From: Hyphomicrobiales bacterium
GTDB lineage: Bacteria; Pseudomonadota; Alphaproteobacteria; Rhizobiales; Xanthobacteraceae
Assembly: GCA_003140315.1 (NCBI GenBank)
Contig: PLJS01000313.1
Coordinates: forward strand, 127 to 39,928
Length of the DNA stretch: 39,802 bases
Reading direction: 5' to 3'
Position 1 is the first letter of the stretch. Each line of letters starts with the position of its first letter. The notes beneath the pieces are model-generated. The model saw nothing but the letters and a program-made list of their open reading frames with translations. It was not told the DNA's origin and did no database searches. Positions 1 to 8,507 of this stretch are shown one piece after another. Both the position numbers and the translations under genes were made by a program.

Positions 1-31
1 GGTCAAGCCCGGCCATGACGGAGTAGGATAT

Positions 32-1261
32 TCAGCTCGACTTCGGCTTGTTCGCGATCGCGCTCACTGGCACGAGCGTGATGCCGCGCGCCTCCGCGGC
101 CTTCGCCCATTGGGCGATGCGGTCGATCGTGACCGGCAGCGCCGTTGCAAAGCCGACGGCGCTGCCGCGAGCGCGCGCCACCGCTTCGAGACGCGCCAGC
201 GCTGCGTCGATCTCGGCGGATGAGGGCGCGGCATCGAGCGCGACGTCGGCCTTGGCGAATGCGGCGCTGTTGGCGCCGGAAATCTGGCTCGCCAGGCTGC
301 GCGGCGAGGTGCCGTCGTCGAAGTAGATGAGGCCGCGCTTGGCGATCTCGCTCAACACCGGCGCGAACGCCTTGTCGGTCGCGGTGAAGCGCGCGCCCAT
401 CATATTGGTGATGCCGACATAGCCCTGGAAGCGGCTCATGAACCATTGCAGGCGGTCGATGTTCTGGTCGGCTGGCGCCGACGTGAGCAGCGTCTGCGGC
501 CCCGGGTCATTGTCCGGATAATCGAACGGCTCCATGCCGACCTGCAGCAGCACCTCGTGGCCTTCGCCGCGCGCCCGCGCGACCCAGCGGTCGAGGTCGG
601 TGCCGTAGGGCGCGAATGCGAATGTGACGGGCGCCGGCAGCTTGGCGAACGCCTCGGAGGTTAAGTTCGCCCCGATGCCGAGCCCGCCGATCACGATCGC
701 AATGCGCGGCCCGTCGGGACGGCCGCTCTGCGGCTTGACCGGGCGTGCGTAGACTTCGGACGCACGCGCGCCATCGGCGGCGATCTTCGGGATCGCGCCG
801 TGACGCGACGTCTCGATCAGGCGTTGATCGATGTTGGCGCCCGGCCTGGCGGCGGCTTTGATGTCGCTCGGTGCGACGACCTGGACGTCCTGCCGCCTGC
901 CAGTCGAGCCATCGATGATGGTGATGGTGTGCGCGTCGCTCGAGGGCCGGTCGGTCGCGGTGAGTGTTGTCGGCGGGATGGTCGGGTCCGGCTTGCCCGG
1001 CACAAGCGGCGTGACGGCGTCGGTGGTTTTCTTCGGCTGTGCGGGCGTTAGCGCTTCGGCGCTGACGATCGCCACCGGCTCGCCGCCGAACGGGTCGTCC
1101 ATGAACAATGCCGATCCGATCAGCGCCGTGACGCAAAGACCGAGCGCGCCGGCGATGATCCGCGACGGGGCGACAGGCAGCCTGAATCGCCTCTTCTTCT
1201 TCCTAGTGCCCTGTCCAAGGGGCGCGCTGAGATCGTCGCTCGCCACGGATCGAATCCCCAT
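32..1261 (-). CDS. Divergent polysaccharide deacetylase family protein (YibQ-like)
   Basis: This 409-residue protein belongs to the divergent polysaccharide deacetylase (DUF610/YibQ) family, whose members are predicted periplasmic proteins with a NodB-like fold; the substrate is not established. A basic N-terminus (KKKRRFR, about 21-27) precedes one membrane segment at about 34-54, and then a proline- and threonine-rich linker. The conserved domain begins near PRIAIVIGGLG and includes FAFAPYG, VLLQVGMEP and GLIYFDDG, all typical of the family. It is the last gene of a minus-strand envC-ctpA-yibQ group; envC and yibQ are also neighbours in enterobacteria, which points to an envelope role. A gap of about 107 bp with a terminator-like hairpin separates it from ctpA, so it may have its own promoter. 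Family assignment is confident; enzymatic activity is not. Confidence 0.9.
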   Translation of the reverse strand: MGIRSVASDDLSAPLGQGTRKKKRRFRLPVAPSRIIAGALGLCVTALIGSALFMDDPFGGEPVAIVSAEALTPAQPKKTTDAVTPLVPGKPDPTIPPTTLTATDRPSSDAHTITIIDGSTGRRQDVQVVAPSDIKAAARPGANIDQRLIETSRHGAIPKIAADGARASEVYARPVKPQSGRPDGPRIAIVIGGLGIGANLTSEAFAKLPAPVTFAFAPYGTDLDRWVARARGEGHEVLLQVGMEPFDYPDNDPGPQTLLTSAPADQNIDRLQWFMSRFQGYVGITNMMGARFTATDKAFAPVLSEIAKRGLIYFDDGTSPRSLASQISGANSAAFAKADVALDAAPSSAEIDAALARLEAVARARGSAVGFATALPVTIDRIAQWAKAAEARGITLVPVSAIANKPKSS

Positions 1262-1325
1262 TGATCCGGCAAGGCTAACGGGCAGGCGTTAACCGATCGT
1301 TTACCGTAACGGCCGAGCCAAAATG

Positions 1326-1344
1326 CGTCGGGGCCGCCCCGACG
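1326..1344 (-). terminator. Terminator-like hairpin after ctpA
   Basis: A perfect 8-bp inverted repeat (CGTCGGGG / CCCCGACG) with a 3-nt loop lies about 25 bp beyond the ctpA stop. On the minus strand it is followed by CATTTT, a short T-run. It could end or attenuate envC-ctpA transcription before the yibQ gene. The T-run is weak, so this is a candidate only. Confidence 0.45.
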
Positions 1345-1368
1345 AAAGTTCGATTGAAAGCGTCGAGT

Positions 1369-2709
1369 TCAGTTTGGCGCTTGCGCCGCCTTCGGGTTCG
1401 GCGGGAAGGCCGGGTTGGTGGTGACCCCGCGCAAGAGGTCGAGCGCGGCGTGCAACGCCTTGTCGTCCTTGGTCTCGGGCGGAATGTAGGACTGCGAGCC
1501 GGTCTGCTCCTCGCCTTCCTGTACCTTCAGGTGACCGCGCAGCGAGGCTTCGCCCTTGGTGTCGGCGCGGCTCTTGAGCTCCTCCGGCACGTCCTGGAGC
1601 ACTTCGATCTCCGGCACGATGCCCTTGGCCTGGATCGAGCGGCCCGACGGCGTGTAGTAGCGCGCCGTGGTGAGCCGCAGCGCGCCGTTGCCGGAGCCGA
1701 GCGGGATGATGGTCTGCACCGAGCCCTTGCCGAACGAGCGCGTGCCGAGGATGGTCGCGCGCTTGTGATCCTGCAGGGCGCCGGCGACGATCTCGGACGC
1801 CGAGGCCGAGCCGCCATTGATCAGCACGATGATCGGCTTGCCTTTGGTGAGATCGCCGGGGCGTGCGCTGTAGCGCTGGGTTTCCTCGGCGTTGCGGCCG
1901 CGGGTGGAGACGATCTCGCCGCGCTCCAGGAAGGCATCGGAGACCGAGATCGCCTGATCGAGCAGTCCGCCCGGATTGTTGCGCAGGTCGATGATGTAAC
2001 CGCGCAGCTTGTCGTTCGGGATCTGCGCCAGGATATCGCTGATGGCTTTCTTCAGGCCTTCAGAGGTCTGCTCGTTGAACTGCGTGATGCGGATGAAGCC
2101 GACGTCGTCGCCCTCGATGCGCATGCGGACCGAACGGACCCGGATGACGTCGCGCGTGATCGAGACCTCGATCGGCTTGTCCTGACCCTTGCGCATGATA
2201 GTCAGCTTGATCTTGGTGTTGACCGGGCCGCGCATCTTGTCGACCGCCTGGTTCAGGGTCAGCCCCTGCACCTGCTCGCCGTCGAGCTGCGTGATGATGT
2301 CGTTCGACATCACGCCGGCCTTGGCGGCGGGCGTGTCGTCGATCGGCGCCACGACCTTCACGAGGCCGTCTTCCATCGTCACCTCGATGCCGAGGCCGCC
2401 GAACTCGCCGCGCGTCTGCACCTGCATGTCGCGGAAGCTCTTCGGGTCCATGTAGCTCGAATGCGGATCAAGGGCATTGAGCATGCCGTTGATGGCGGAT
2501 TCGACCAGCTTGGCGTCGTCGGGCTTTTCGACGTAATCGGCGCGCACGCGCTCGAACACGTCGCCGAACAAATTGAGCTGCCGATAGGTGTCCGCGGCAG
2601 CGGCCTTCGCACTCGACCCGACGATCAGCATCCGGGGCTGGGTGGCGTAGAGGGTGAGCGCCACGCCGGCCGCCGCGCCGAGCAGAACCAACGAAGTTTT
2701 CCGTATCAT
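1369..2709 (-). CDS. ctpA: Carboxyl-terminal processing protease, S41 family
   Basis: This is a periplasmic serine protease of the C-terminal processing (Prc/Tsp/CtpA) family, 446 residues. The start chosen is the ATG at 2709, which overlaps the envC stop in a 4-bp ATGA; a longer reading to 2742 would run into envC. An N-terminal hydrophobic segment (KTSLVLLGAAAGVALTL) acts as signal or anchor. A PDZ domain follows at roughly 103-180 (GLGIEV ... VAPIDDTPAAKAG). The protease core holds LRNNPGG, the catalytic serine in GGSASASE (about S303) and the lysine in SFGKGS (about K328), 25 residues later as in the family. In other bacteria such enzymes process envelope proteins and peptidoglycan hydrolases. 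The gene is translationally coupled to an EnvC-like activator, which supports a role in cell-wall turnover. Confidence 0.96.
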   Translation of the reverse strand: MIRKTSLVLLGAAAGVALTLYATQPRMLIVGSSAKAAAADTYRQLNLFGDVFERVRADYVEKPDDAKLVESAINGMLNALDPHSSYMDPKSFRDMQVQTRGEFGGLGIEVTMEDGLVKVVAPIDDTPAAKAGVMSNDIITQLDGEQVQGLTLNQAVDKMRGPVNTKIKLTIMRKGQDKPIEVSITRDVIRVRSVRMRIEGDDVGFIRITQFNEQTSEGLKKAISDILAQIPNDKLRGYIIDLRNNPGGLLDQAISVSDAFLERGEIVSTRGRNAEETQRYSARPGDLTKGKPIIVLINGGSASASEIVAGALQDHKRATILGTRSFGKGSVQTIIPLGSGNGALRLTTARYYTPSGRSIQAKGIVPEIEVLQDVPEELKSRADTKGEASLRGHLKVQEGEEQTGSQSYIPPETKDDKALHAALDLLRGVTTNPAFPPNPKAAQAPN

Positions 2710-4094
2710 CCGCGAACCTTTTCGTTTTCGGTTATAGCCCACCAGGGGCTGGGATCGACGGGCGACCCGTCCTTGCGAAACTCGATGTACAGTACCGGTT
2801 GACTAGAGCCGATCGCGACGGCAGCGGCCGATTGCGGCCCGCCCCCCATCACCGCCACTGGCTCTCCGGTCAGCACGAACTGACCGAGATCCACCGAAAT
2901 CCGTTCCATTCCGGCTAGGAGGATATGATACCCGCCCCCGGCATTCAGGATCAAGAGTTGTCCGTAGGAGCGGAACGGACCCGCATAGACCACCCAGCCG
3001 TCGCAGGGCGCGGTGACCTGGGCGCCGGCGCGGCTGGTGACCGAGAGTCCCTTTTCGGTTCCGCCGAGGCCGTCGGCGTCGCCGAAGGCCCTGATCTTGA
3101 TGCCGTTCACGGGGAGCGGCAGCAAAGCCTTGGCCGAGGCAAAGGCGATCGCGGGCGCAAGGCGCCCCGGATCGTTGAGGGCCGCAAGGCTCCCTTTCGG
3201 ATCGGGTTTCTCGGTTCCGGCGCGGGCGGCCGTTGCGGCGCGCGCGGATGAGGCGATCTCCTGCTCCAGGCGGGAGATCAAATCCTTCAGATTGTCGGCC
3301 TGGCGGGCAAGCTGGACGGAGCGGATGCGCTCGCTATCGAGCGCCTTTTCGGTCTCGGCCTGCTTGCGCTGGCGCTCCTGGATGAGCAGCGTCATCCGTG
3401 TTCTTTCCTGCGAAAGTGCGGCGAGATCACGGCCGAGCGCCTCCCGTTCGGCGCCAATGTCCGCGCGCACCCGGACCAGCGCGGCCAGGTCCGCCACCAG
3501 GGTGTCGACCTCGACCTTCATGTCCGGCAGCACTGCGCCGAGCAGAATGGCCGTCCGCACCGACGTCAGCGCGTCCTCCGGGCTTACCATCAGCGCCGGC
3601 GGGGGATGGCGGCCGATGCGCTGCAGGGCGGCCAGCACCTCGGCAATGACCGATCGGCGGCTCGCGAGCGATTTTCGGATCGTTTCTTCGCTGCCGGAGA
3701 GGTCCGCGAGGCGCTTTTCGGCCGCGGCGGTGCGTTCTTCCACGGCGCGCGTCGCCGCCGCGGAGGAGATCAGAAGCTGGTTGAGCTTGCGCCGGTCCTC
3801 GCCTACCGCATCGAGCTCGGCTTTGAGCCGCGCTTCGGTCTCGGCGGTCCGTTTCTGGTCGGCGCGGATCTTGTCGAGTTCCTCCCGGCGCGCGCCTTTG
3901 GCGGCCTCGGGCGCGACCGCCACCCCGGTCGTCTGCGGTTGGGCCGGCGCGATCTGGAGCGGCGGCTGCTGGGCCTGGACCGCGGTCGCGAGGATCAGGA
4001 CACCGCCAAGCGCGCTCGCCAACAAGTAGCGGCGCACCGTTTTCGGGCCTGTGCGGAACAGGATCATCGATTGCAAAATACGCACGAAGTTCAT
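2706..4094 (-). CDS. envC: Murein hydrolase activator EnvC-like (coiled coil plus LytM/M23 domain)
   Basis: The protein (462 residues) has a signal-peptide-like N-terminus ending near AVQAQQ, a long alanine/arginine/glutamate-rich coiled coil over about 65-290, and a C-terminal LytM/peptidase M23 domain over about 325-450. EnvC proteins do not cut peptidoglycan themselves; they activate amidases at the division site. Here too the metal ligands of active M23 enzymes look missing: the usual HxGxD region reads TEKGLSV and only one histidine remains in GGYHILLAGM. The stop overlaps the ctpA start (ATGA), so the two are probably translated together. The first ATG (4094) was kept; an in-frame ATG nine residues later would give a shorter signal peptide and is possible. 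Confidence 0.92.
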   Translation of the reverse strand: MNFVRILQSMILFRTGPKTVRRYLLASALGGVLILATAVQAQQPPLQIAPAQPQTTGVAVAPEAAKGARREELDKIRADQKRTAETEARLKAELDAVGEDRRKLNQLLISSAAATRAVEERTAAAEKRLADLSGSEETIRKSLASRRSVIAEVLAALQRIGRHPPPALMVSPEDALTSVRTAILLGAVLPDMKVEVDTLVADLAALVRVRADIGAEREALGRDLAALSQERTRMTLLIQERQRKQAETEKALDSERIRSVQLARQADNLKDLISRLEQEIASSARAATAARAGTEKPDPKGSLAALNDPGRLAPAIAFASAKALLPLPVNGIKIRAFGDADGLGGTEKGLSVTSRAGAQVTAPCDGWVVYAGPFRSYGQLLILNAGGGYHILLAGMERISVDLGQFVLTGEPVAVMGGGPQSAAAVAIGSSQPVLYIEFRKDGSPVDPSPWWAITENEKVRG

Positions 4095-4205
4095 TGACGA
4101 ACCATTAACCTTTGCGACCCAGGCGCAATTGGGCGCGCTTTTTGGTTGCGCGGCGCGCTGGGACCCTTCGGGGTCACAACTCCGTGATGTTGCTGCAAAT
4201 CCCGC

Positions 4206-4688
4206 CTATTCGCGATGGTAGGGGTGCCCCGACTGGATCGTGACGGCTCGGTAGAGCTGCTCCAGAAGCATGATCCGGACCATCTGATGCGGCCATGTGG
4301 CGGCCCCGAAGGCCAGGCGGATCGTGGCCTTCTCGGCGAGGCTTGGCGCAAGCCCATCCGGCCCGCCGATCACGAACGCGATGTCGGCGCGCCCCGCATC
4401 GCCCCAACCGTGCAGGCGCGCCGTCAGCGAGGGACTGTCAAGGTTCTCGCCGCGCGGGTCGAGCAGGACGACGGCGGCGCCGCCAGGGATGATGTTTGCA
4501 AGCGCGATCGATTCTTCCAGCATGCGCCGCTGCGCCTCGCGCGCGCGGCTCTCGGCGATCTCGACGACCTCAACGGAGCGGATGCCGATGATGCGGCCGG
4601 ATTTCGCCGCACGGTCGCGATAGCGCTCGGCAAGATCGCGCTCGGGTCCGCGTTTCAATCGACCAACAGCCGCGACGACGATCCGCAT
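4206..4688 (-). CDS. rlmH: 23S rRNA (pseudouridine1915-N3)-methyltransferase RlmH
   Basis: This 160-residue protein is RlmH (YbeA), a SPOUT-class methyltransferase that uses S-adenosylmethionine to methylate pseudouridine 1915 in helix 69 of 23S rRNA on the assembled 70S ribosome. The family length (about 155-160) is matched. The SAM-binding knot motif FVIGGPDG is at about 105-112, and the conserved C-terminal HPYH is at 155-158. The ATG start at 4688 gives MRIVVAAVGRLK, the usual family N-terminus. It lies downstream of rsfS, a very common bacterial neighbour, separated by 74 bp that hold a palindromic repeat. Confidence 0.97.
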   Translation of the reverse strand: MRIVVAAVGRLKRGPERDLAERYRDRAAKSGRIIGIRSVEVVEIAESRAREAQRRMLEESIALANIIPGGAAVVLLDPRGENLDSPSLTARLHGWGDAGRADIAFVIGGPDGLAPSLAEKATIRLAFGAATWPHQMVRIMLLEQLYRAVTIQSGHPYHRE

Positions 4689-4700
4689 GGCCGCAGGCTA

Positions 4701-4749
4701 GAGCATGATCCCGAAAAGTGGGAACCGGTTTTCGGATCAGATCATGCTC
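4701..4749. repeat. Short palindromic intergenic repeat
   Basis: A 49-bp palindrome lies between rsfS and rlmH. Its outer arms GAGCATGATC (4701-4710) and GATCATGCTC (4740-4749) are perfectly complementary, and inner arms CCGAAAA (4711-4717) and TTTTCGG (4729-4735) also pair. The sequence matches my memory of a short repeat found many times between genes in Bradyrhizobium and relatives. It can form a strong hairpin in the rsfS-rlmH transcript. Confidence 0.85.
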
Positions 4750-4762
4750 ACAAACAAATCTT

Positions 4763-5161
4763 TCAGCTCGCCTGGCGGCGGTTCGGCCCGACCGGCCCCC
4801 ACATCTTCTCCAGATCGTAGAAGGCGCGCACTTCGGGCCGGAAGACGTGGACGATGACGTCGCCCGCGTCGATCAGCACCCAGTCGCAATGCGGCATGCC
4901 TTCCGCGCGCAGTCTCGGCGCGCCGGCTTTGCGGAGATCTTCGACGACACGATCGGCGACCGCACCGACATGACGGTTCGACCTGCCTGAGGTCACCACC
5001 ATGGTGTCTGCGATCGTCGACTTGCCGCGGAGATCGATTGAGATGGTGTCCTCGGCCTTCATGTCGTCGAGGCTCGCGAGGACGAGGCGAAGGGTCTCCT
5101 CAGGGTCAGGACGCGCCTTGGAGACCGGTACGGGCTTTAAACGGGCTGCCCGAGAGAGCAC
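4763..5161 (-). CDS. rsfS: Ribosomal silencing factor RsfS
   Basis: The 132-residue product is RsfS (YbeB/Iojap family), which binds ribosomal protein uL14 and blocks joining of the 30S and 50S subunits during starvation. The core is typical: ETLRLVLASLDDMKAEDT, then VVTSGRSNRHVGAVAD, then the conserved stretch HCDWVLIDAGDVIVHVF and FYDLEKMWG near the C-terminus. The start is a GTG at 5161, giving an N-terminal tail of about 20 residues before the conserved domain; no strong ribosome-binding site decides the start. It sits between nadD and rlmH, the usual bacterial order nadD-rsfS-rlmH. Confidence 0.96.
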   Translation of the reverse strand: MLSRAARLKPVPVSKARPDPEETLRLVLASLDDMKAEDTISIDLRGKSTIADTMVVTSGRSNRHVGAVADRVVEDLRKAGAPRLRAEGMPHCDWVLIDAGDVIVHVFRPEVRAFYDLEKMWGPVGPNRRQAS

Positions 5162-5198
5162 AGTGCTGGACAGGGCTGTTGATCCTTTCGGCTCATCA

Positions 5199-5219
5199 CC
5201 CCGGGCACCCTGCCCGGGG
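5199..5219. other. GC-rich hairpin between nadD and rsfS
   Basis: A perfect 9-bp inverted repeat (CCCCGGGCA / TGCCCGGGG) with a 3-nt loop lies between the nadD stop and the rsfS start. On the minus strand no T-run follows it, so it is not a classical Rho-independent terminator. It could slow transcription or be a small repeat element. Confidence 0.5.
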
Positions 5220-5254
5220 CCTGCGACTAAGATAGGCGCGGGCAGTTAATGGTT

Positions 5255-6046
5255 TCAACCTCCCGCCGTTCTAATGTCCTGTTTTCGGGCCTTTGCGCGA
5301 CCTTTATGTGACACCTGTGCGGCACGCAGCGCCGTCGAGGATAGTGGCAGCCGCAGCCCGTGCAGGAACAGCCACGCCAGCGGTTTTCTGAGCGCAAGGT
5401 GATTCGCCGCTCCTTCGGGCAGCCGCCAGCGGGAAAGCGCGCGTGGCGCTCGCGCCGCGAAGGCGCGCAGGCCGACAAGGCCGCGATCGATCACGGCAAT
5501 CGGCACGACGGCCGCAATCGCCTTCCAGGATTTCCAACGATGGAAATTGAGCAGGTTGTCGGCCCCCATCAGCCAGACGAAATGCGTGCCTTTGTAACGG
5601 CGCTTGAGCGCGCGCAGCGTATCGATCGAATAGCGCGTCCCAAGCCGTGCCTCGATGTCGGTCACGTCGATGCGCGGGTGGTTCGCGACCGCGCGCGCGG
5701 CGGCCACGCGCTCGTCCAAGGGCGGCAGGTCGTCGGTCGCCTTGAGCGGATTGCCCGGCGTCACAAGCCACCAGACGCGGTCGAGTCCGAGCCGCTTCAT
5801 GGCGTGGAGGCTCGCGGCGCGATGGGCCTCATGCGGCGGGTTGAACGAGCCGCCGAGCAGGCCGATGCGGAGGCCGCGCGCATGGAGTGGGAGGCGGATC
5901 GCGCCACGGGCTCCGTGACCCTCTCCCCTTGAGGGAGAGGGTGGCGAGCGGCGAAGCCGCGAGCCGGGCGAGGGGTTCTTTGCCGATGTGCTCAAAGAAG
6001 AAGAACCCCTCACCCGGCGCGCTGCGCGCGCCACCCTCTCCCTCAA
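5255..6046 (-). CDS. nadD: Nicotinate-nucleotide adenylyltransferase NadD
   Basis: NadD joins ATP and nicotinate mononucleotide to make deamido-NAD in NAD synthesis. The nucleotidyltransferase fold starts at [15 protein letters not shown] (about 61-75 of this reading), which holds the nucleotide-binding histidines, and the C-terminal LSSTALR is the family's (I/L)SSTxLR motif. The conserved enzyme is about 200 residues, but this reading has 263 because its first ~44 residues are encoded by a palindromic repeat. No in-frame ATG, GTG or TTG exists between the repeat and the GGSFNPPH motif; the only ATG there (5883) is out of frame. The start given is a TTG at 6046, and in-frame GTG codons within the repeat are equally possible, so the true start is uncertain. 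It follows proA, as in related genomes. Confidence 0.88.
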   Translation of the reverse strand: MRERVARAARRVRGSSSLSTSAKNPSPGSRLRRSPPSPSRGEGHGARGAIRLPLHARGLRIGLLGGSFNPPHEAHRAASLHAMKRLGLDRVWWLVTPGNPLKATDDLPPLDERVAAARAVANHPRIDVTDIEARLGTRYSIDTLRALKRRYKGTHFVWLMGADNLLNFHRWKSWKAIAAVVPIAVIDRGLVGLRAFAARAPRALSRWRLPEGAANHLALRKPLAWLFLHGLRLPLSSTALRAAQVSHKGRAKARKQDIRTAGG

Positions 6047-6057
6047 GGGGAGAGGGT
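5918..6057. repeat. Large palindromic repeat at the 5' end of nadD
   Basis: The 28-bp arms at 5918-5945 and 6030-6057 are perfectly complementary (CTCTCCCC...GGGTGGC against GCCACCC...GGGGAGAG). A second inner pair (5963-5980 with 6001-6018) matches with one mismatch. The whole forms a stem-loop of about 140 nt. Its style (CTCTCCCCTTGAGGGAGAGG with CCCTCACCCGG) matches an intergenic repeat I know from Bradyrhizobium-type genomes. It lies between proA and the conserved part of nadD and overlaps the only open reading into nadD. Confidence 0.85.
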
Positions 6058-6079
6058 AACACCGCGCTCGCGGAGAGAA

Positions 6080-7372
6080 CTATGGCCTGACTTGCCCCGT
6101 CCCGCGAATGCGGTACTTGAACGTCGTGAGCTGCTCGACGCCGACCGGCCCCCGCGCATGCATCCGTCCCGTGGCGATCCCGATCTCGGCGCCGAAGCCG
6201 AACTCGCCGCCGTCGGCGAATTGCGTCGAGGCGTTGTGCAGCACGATCGCCGAGTCCACCTCGTTGAGGAATTGATCGGCGGCCTTCTGGTCCGCCGCGA
6301 CGATCGCGTCGGTGTGGTGCGAGCCATAGCGCTCGATGTGGGCGATCGCCGCATCGACGCCGTCGACGACCTTCGCGGCGATCACGGCGTCGAGATATTC
6401 GGCCGGCCAGTCTTCCTCGGTCACGGGTTTCGCGCGCGGGTCGGCCTTTTGGACATCGGCGTCGCCGCGCACCTCGCAGCCGGCATCGAGCAGCATCGTG
6501 ACCAGCGGCTTGAGCATCACGGTCGCGGCCGCGCGGTCGACCAGCAGCGTCTCGGCCGCGCCGCACACGCCGGTGCGGCGCATCTTGGCGTTGAGCACGA
6601 TCTCTTTCGCCATCGCGAGGTCGGCGCTCTTGTCGACATAGACGTGCACGACGCCTTCGAGATGAGCGAACACCGGAACACGCGCTTCCGCCTGTACGCG
6701 GGCGACGAGGCCCTTGCCGCCGCGCGGCACGATCACGTCGATCGTGCCGTCGAGGCCCGCGAGCATCAGCCCGACCGCGGCGCGGTCGCGCGTCGGCACC
6801 AGCGCGATCGCGTCGTCGGGCAAGTCGGCGGCGCGCAAGCCTTCAACCAGCGCCGCATGGATCGCGCGCGCGGAGCGGAAGCTTTCCGAGCCGCCGCGCA
6901 GGATCACGGCGTTGCCGGCCTTGAGGCAGAGCACGGCGGCATCCGCCGTGACGTTCGGTCGGCTCTCGTAGATCACGCCGATAACGCCGAGCGGCACGCG
7001 CACGCGCTCGATCGTCATGCCGTTCGGGCGGGTCCAGCTCTCCGTCACGGTGCCGACCGGGTCCTTGAGATCGCGCACGATCTCGATGCCGCCGGCCATC
7101 GCGGCCACCCGCTTTTCATCGAGCGTCAGGCGATCGATGAAAGCCGCCGTCGCGCCGCCTGATTTCGCCTCGGCGACATCCTCGGCGTTGGCCGCGAGGA
7201 TACCGGCCTCGCTGTCGCGAATGGATTGCGCCATGGCGCCAAGCGCCCGATTGCGCTGCGCCGTGGGGCTGAGCGCGAGCAGACGCGTCGCGGCGCTCGC
7301 GCGGGCTCCGATGTCGCGCATCACGGGCGTGATATCGCTTGTCCCTTCAATGGTTTTCAGCGGTGCGGTCAT
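6080..7372 (-). CDS. proA: Glutamate-5-semialdehyde dehydrogenase (gamma-glutamyl phosphate reductase)
   Basis: ProA reduces gamma-glutamyl phosphate with NADPH to glutamate semialdehyde, the second step of proline synthesis. The 430-residue reading starts at the ATG at 7372 ([11 protein letters not shown]); the frame is open further upstream, but that extension does not resemble the family. YESRPNVT lies at about 135-142, and the catalytic cysteine is C270 in [13 protein letters not shown]. The length matches the family (about 420). Its usual partner proB is about 10 kb away at 17597-18730 on the same strand, not directly upstream. nadD follows downstream, as in related genomes. Confidence 0.96.
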   Translation of the reverse strand: MTAPLKTIEGTSDITPVMRDIGARASAATRLLALSPTAQRNRALGAMAQSIRDSEAGILAANAEDVAEAKSGGATAAFIDRLTLDEKRVAAMAGGIEIVRDLKDPVGTVTESWTRPNGMTIERVRVPLGVIGVIYESRPNVTADAAVLCLKAGNAVILRGGSESFRSARAIHAALVEGLRAADLPDDAIALVPTRDRAAVGLMLAGLDGTIDVIVPRGGKGLVARVQAEARVPVFAHLEGVVHVYVDKSADLAMAKEIVLNAKMRRTGVCGAAETLLVDRAAATVMLKPLVTMLLDAGCEVRGDADVQKADPRAKPVTEEDWPAEYLDAVIAAKVVDGVDAAIAHIERYGSHHTDAIVAADQKAADQFLNEVDSAIVLHNASTQFADGGEFGFGAEIGIATGRMHARGPVGVEQLTTFKYRIRGTGQVRP

Positions 7373-7579
7373 GGCGGCGATCCGGGTCGGGCGCTTCCTA
7401 CCATGTAAGGCGGTTCCGGGCGAGAACCAGCGGAATGGGGCGCTGAAGCGCCTGAGGCAGGGCTTTTCGGCGGGACGGTTCGAGCCTGTGGAATATGAGG
7501 ATAAGGAGCCGTGCCCCGGAACGGCTGTCATCACGCCGTATTGAGCCTTCAGATCAATGTGGTGTCAGGAGGAGTGTGT

Positions 7580-7822
7580 ATGGCCGCAATGCGTAAATTG
7601 CCCAGCCGTTTTCCGGCCGGGACCAAATTCGTGGTCGAGGGGGAGGACGCCGCGGGCGGCGGCACGCGAGTCGTCGCGCGCTATCTCGTCTATCCGGACG
7701 GGACGCGGGTCGACCTCCTCAACGGAGCGCCGCGCGTGTTCGAATGCTGCGCGCGGAAAGCCCGCGGCGCCGTAGCGCCGCGAGCACCGGCTCGCGCCTC
7801 AACAGAGCTTGCGTATCAGTAG
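7580..7822 (+). CDS. Small conserved hypothetical protein
   Basis: This 80-residue protein has an ATG at 7580 preceded by a good ribosome-binding site (CAGGAGGAG, about 7 nt upstream). It contains LPSRFPAGTKFVVEG and then RYLVYPDGTRVDLL, a pattern I recognise from small uncharacterised Bradyrhizobium-type proteins. No transmembrane segment or known catalytic motif is visible. It is divergent from proA and its stop overlaps the stop of the facing secreted-protein gene by 7 bp. Function unknown. Confidence 0.72.
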   Translation: MAAMRKLPSRFPAGTKFVVEGEDAAGGGTRVVARYLVYPDGTRVDLLNGAPRVFECCARKARGAVAPRAPARASTELAYQ

Positions 7823-8163
7823 GGGTAGTAGTCGTCGCAGGTGTTGACCCAACGCCAGCCGAACGGCGTCGGAACGCGCGTCACGCAGTTGTCGTAGCCG
7901 TTGTAATACGGGTAGCCCCCGACCAGCGGCAGTCCGACGAAGCCGAAACGACGCGCGCCATAGAAGCGGCGTGGTCCGGCGAAACGGAAGCCCGGTCCGC
8001 GCGCGAAGCTGGGTCCTGCACGGAAGGACGGTCCACGCGCGAAAGACGGTCCGGCGCGAAAGCTTCCACGAAATCCGCCCGGACCGCGGGCGGATGCATC
8101 GGTAGTCACCAAGGTCAGGCCGAGAGCCGCGACCGCGGCAGCGACGACAATTGAGCGCAACAT
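7816..8163 (-). CDS. Small secreted glycine/arginine/phenylalanine-rich protein
   Basis: The 115-residue protein starts at the ATG at 8163 and has a clear signal peptide (MLRSIVVAAAVAALGLTLV, cleavage near ASA). The mature part begins with near-repeats built on the pattern FRAGPSFARGP, then an arginine- and phenylalanine-rich stretch, and ends with a tyrosine-rich tail and two cysteines (DNCVTRV, NTCDDYYPY) that could form a disulfide. Such small exported proteins are common and uncharacterised in this group. A longer frame upstream of 8163 lacks family-like sequence. Function unknown. Confidence 0.75.
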   Translation of the reverse strand: MLRSIVVAAAVAALGLTLVTTDASARGPGGFRGSFRAGPSFARGPSFRAGPSFARGPGFRFAGPRRFYGARRFGFVGLPLVGGYPYYNGYDNCVTRVPTPFGWRWVNTCDDYYPY

Positions 8164-8279
8164 GACGCTTCTCCCACAAGGGATGCGAGGCGCATCCGTT
8201 AAGTCACCCTCATCTCCTATCAATGCACACGATGGCTGAATATTGGCTGTCAATGTCGTTCAGCAGACGCCGTGCGCGT

Positions 8280-8507
8280 TCACACATCCGCGATGACGAT
8301 GTCGCGCGCGGAGACCAGGTCGGATAACAGTCCGTTCACATAGGCCTTCACGGCGTCGTCGTTTTGATCATGGGTGCGCCAGACCGTGACGCTTGGCGCG
8401 AGCTGCCCGTGCGCTCCGTGCCAGGCGACCAGATATTCCGAGAGCCAACCCGCCGCTTTCCCGGCCTCAAGCTTTCCGGCGATGGCGTGGTGCATGTCGA
8501 GGTCCAT
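8280..8507 (-). CDS. Small hypothetical protein
   Basis: A 75-residue reading frame starts at the ATG at 8507, with GGAGG 7 nt upstream on the minus strand. Codon third positions are GC-rich like the neighbours, which supports a real gene. The protein is mildly acidic, has no membrane segment, and contains LSEYLVAWHGAHGQLAPSV followed by a helical C-terminus. I do not recognise a family. Confidence 0.6.
   Translation of the reverse strand: MDLDMHHAIAGKLEAGKAAGWLSEYLVAWHGAHGQLAPSVTVWRTHDQNDDAVKAYVNGLLSDLVSARDIVIADV

Noticed and set aside
1-21. Part of another intergenic repeat (CAAGCCCGGCCATGACG) at the window start
   Set aside because: It looks like a common intergenic repeat of this group, but only ~20 bp are visible, too little to annotate.
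1354-2802. A 482-residue plus-strand frame opposite ctpA
   Set aside because: It is the antisense shadow of a clear CtpA gene in GC-rich DNA; its translation is His/Arg/Asp-rich with no recognisable motif.
4162-4175. Hairpin GACCC-TTCG-GGGTC between envC and rlmH as terminator
   Set aside because: Only 5 bp of stem and no T-run on the minus strand; too weak to call.
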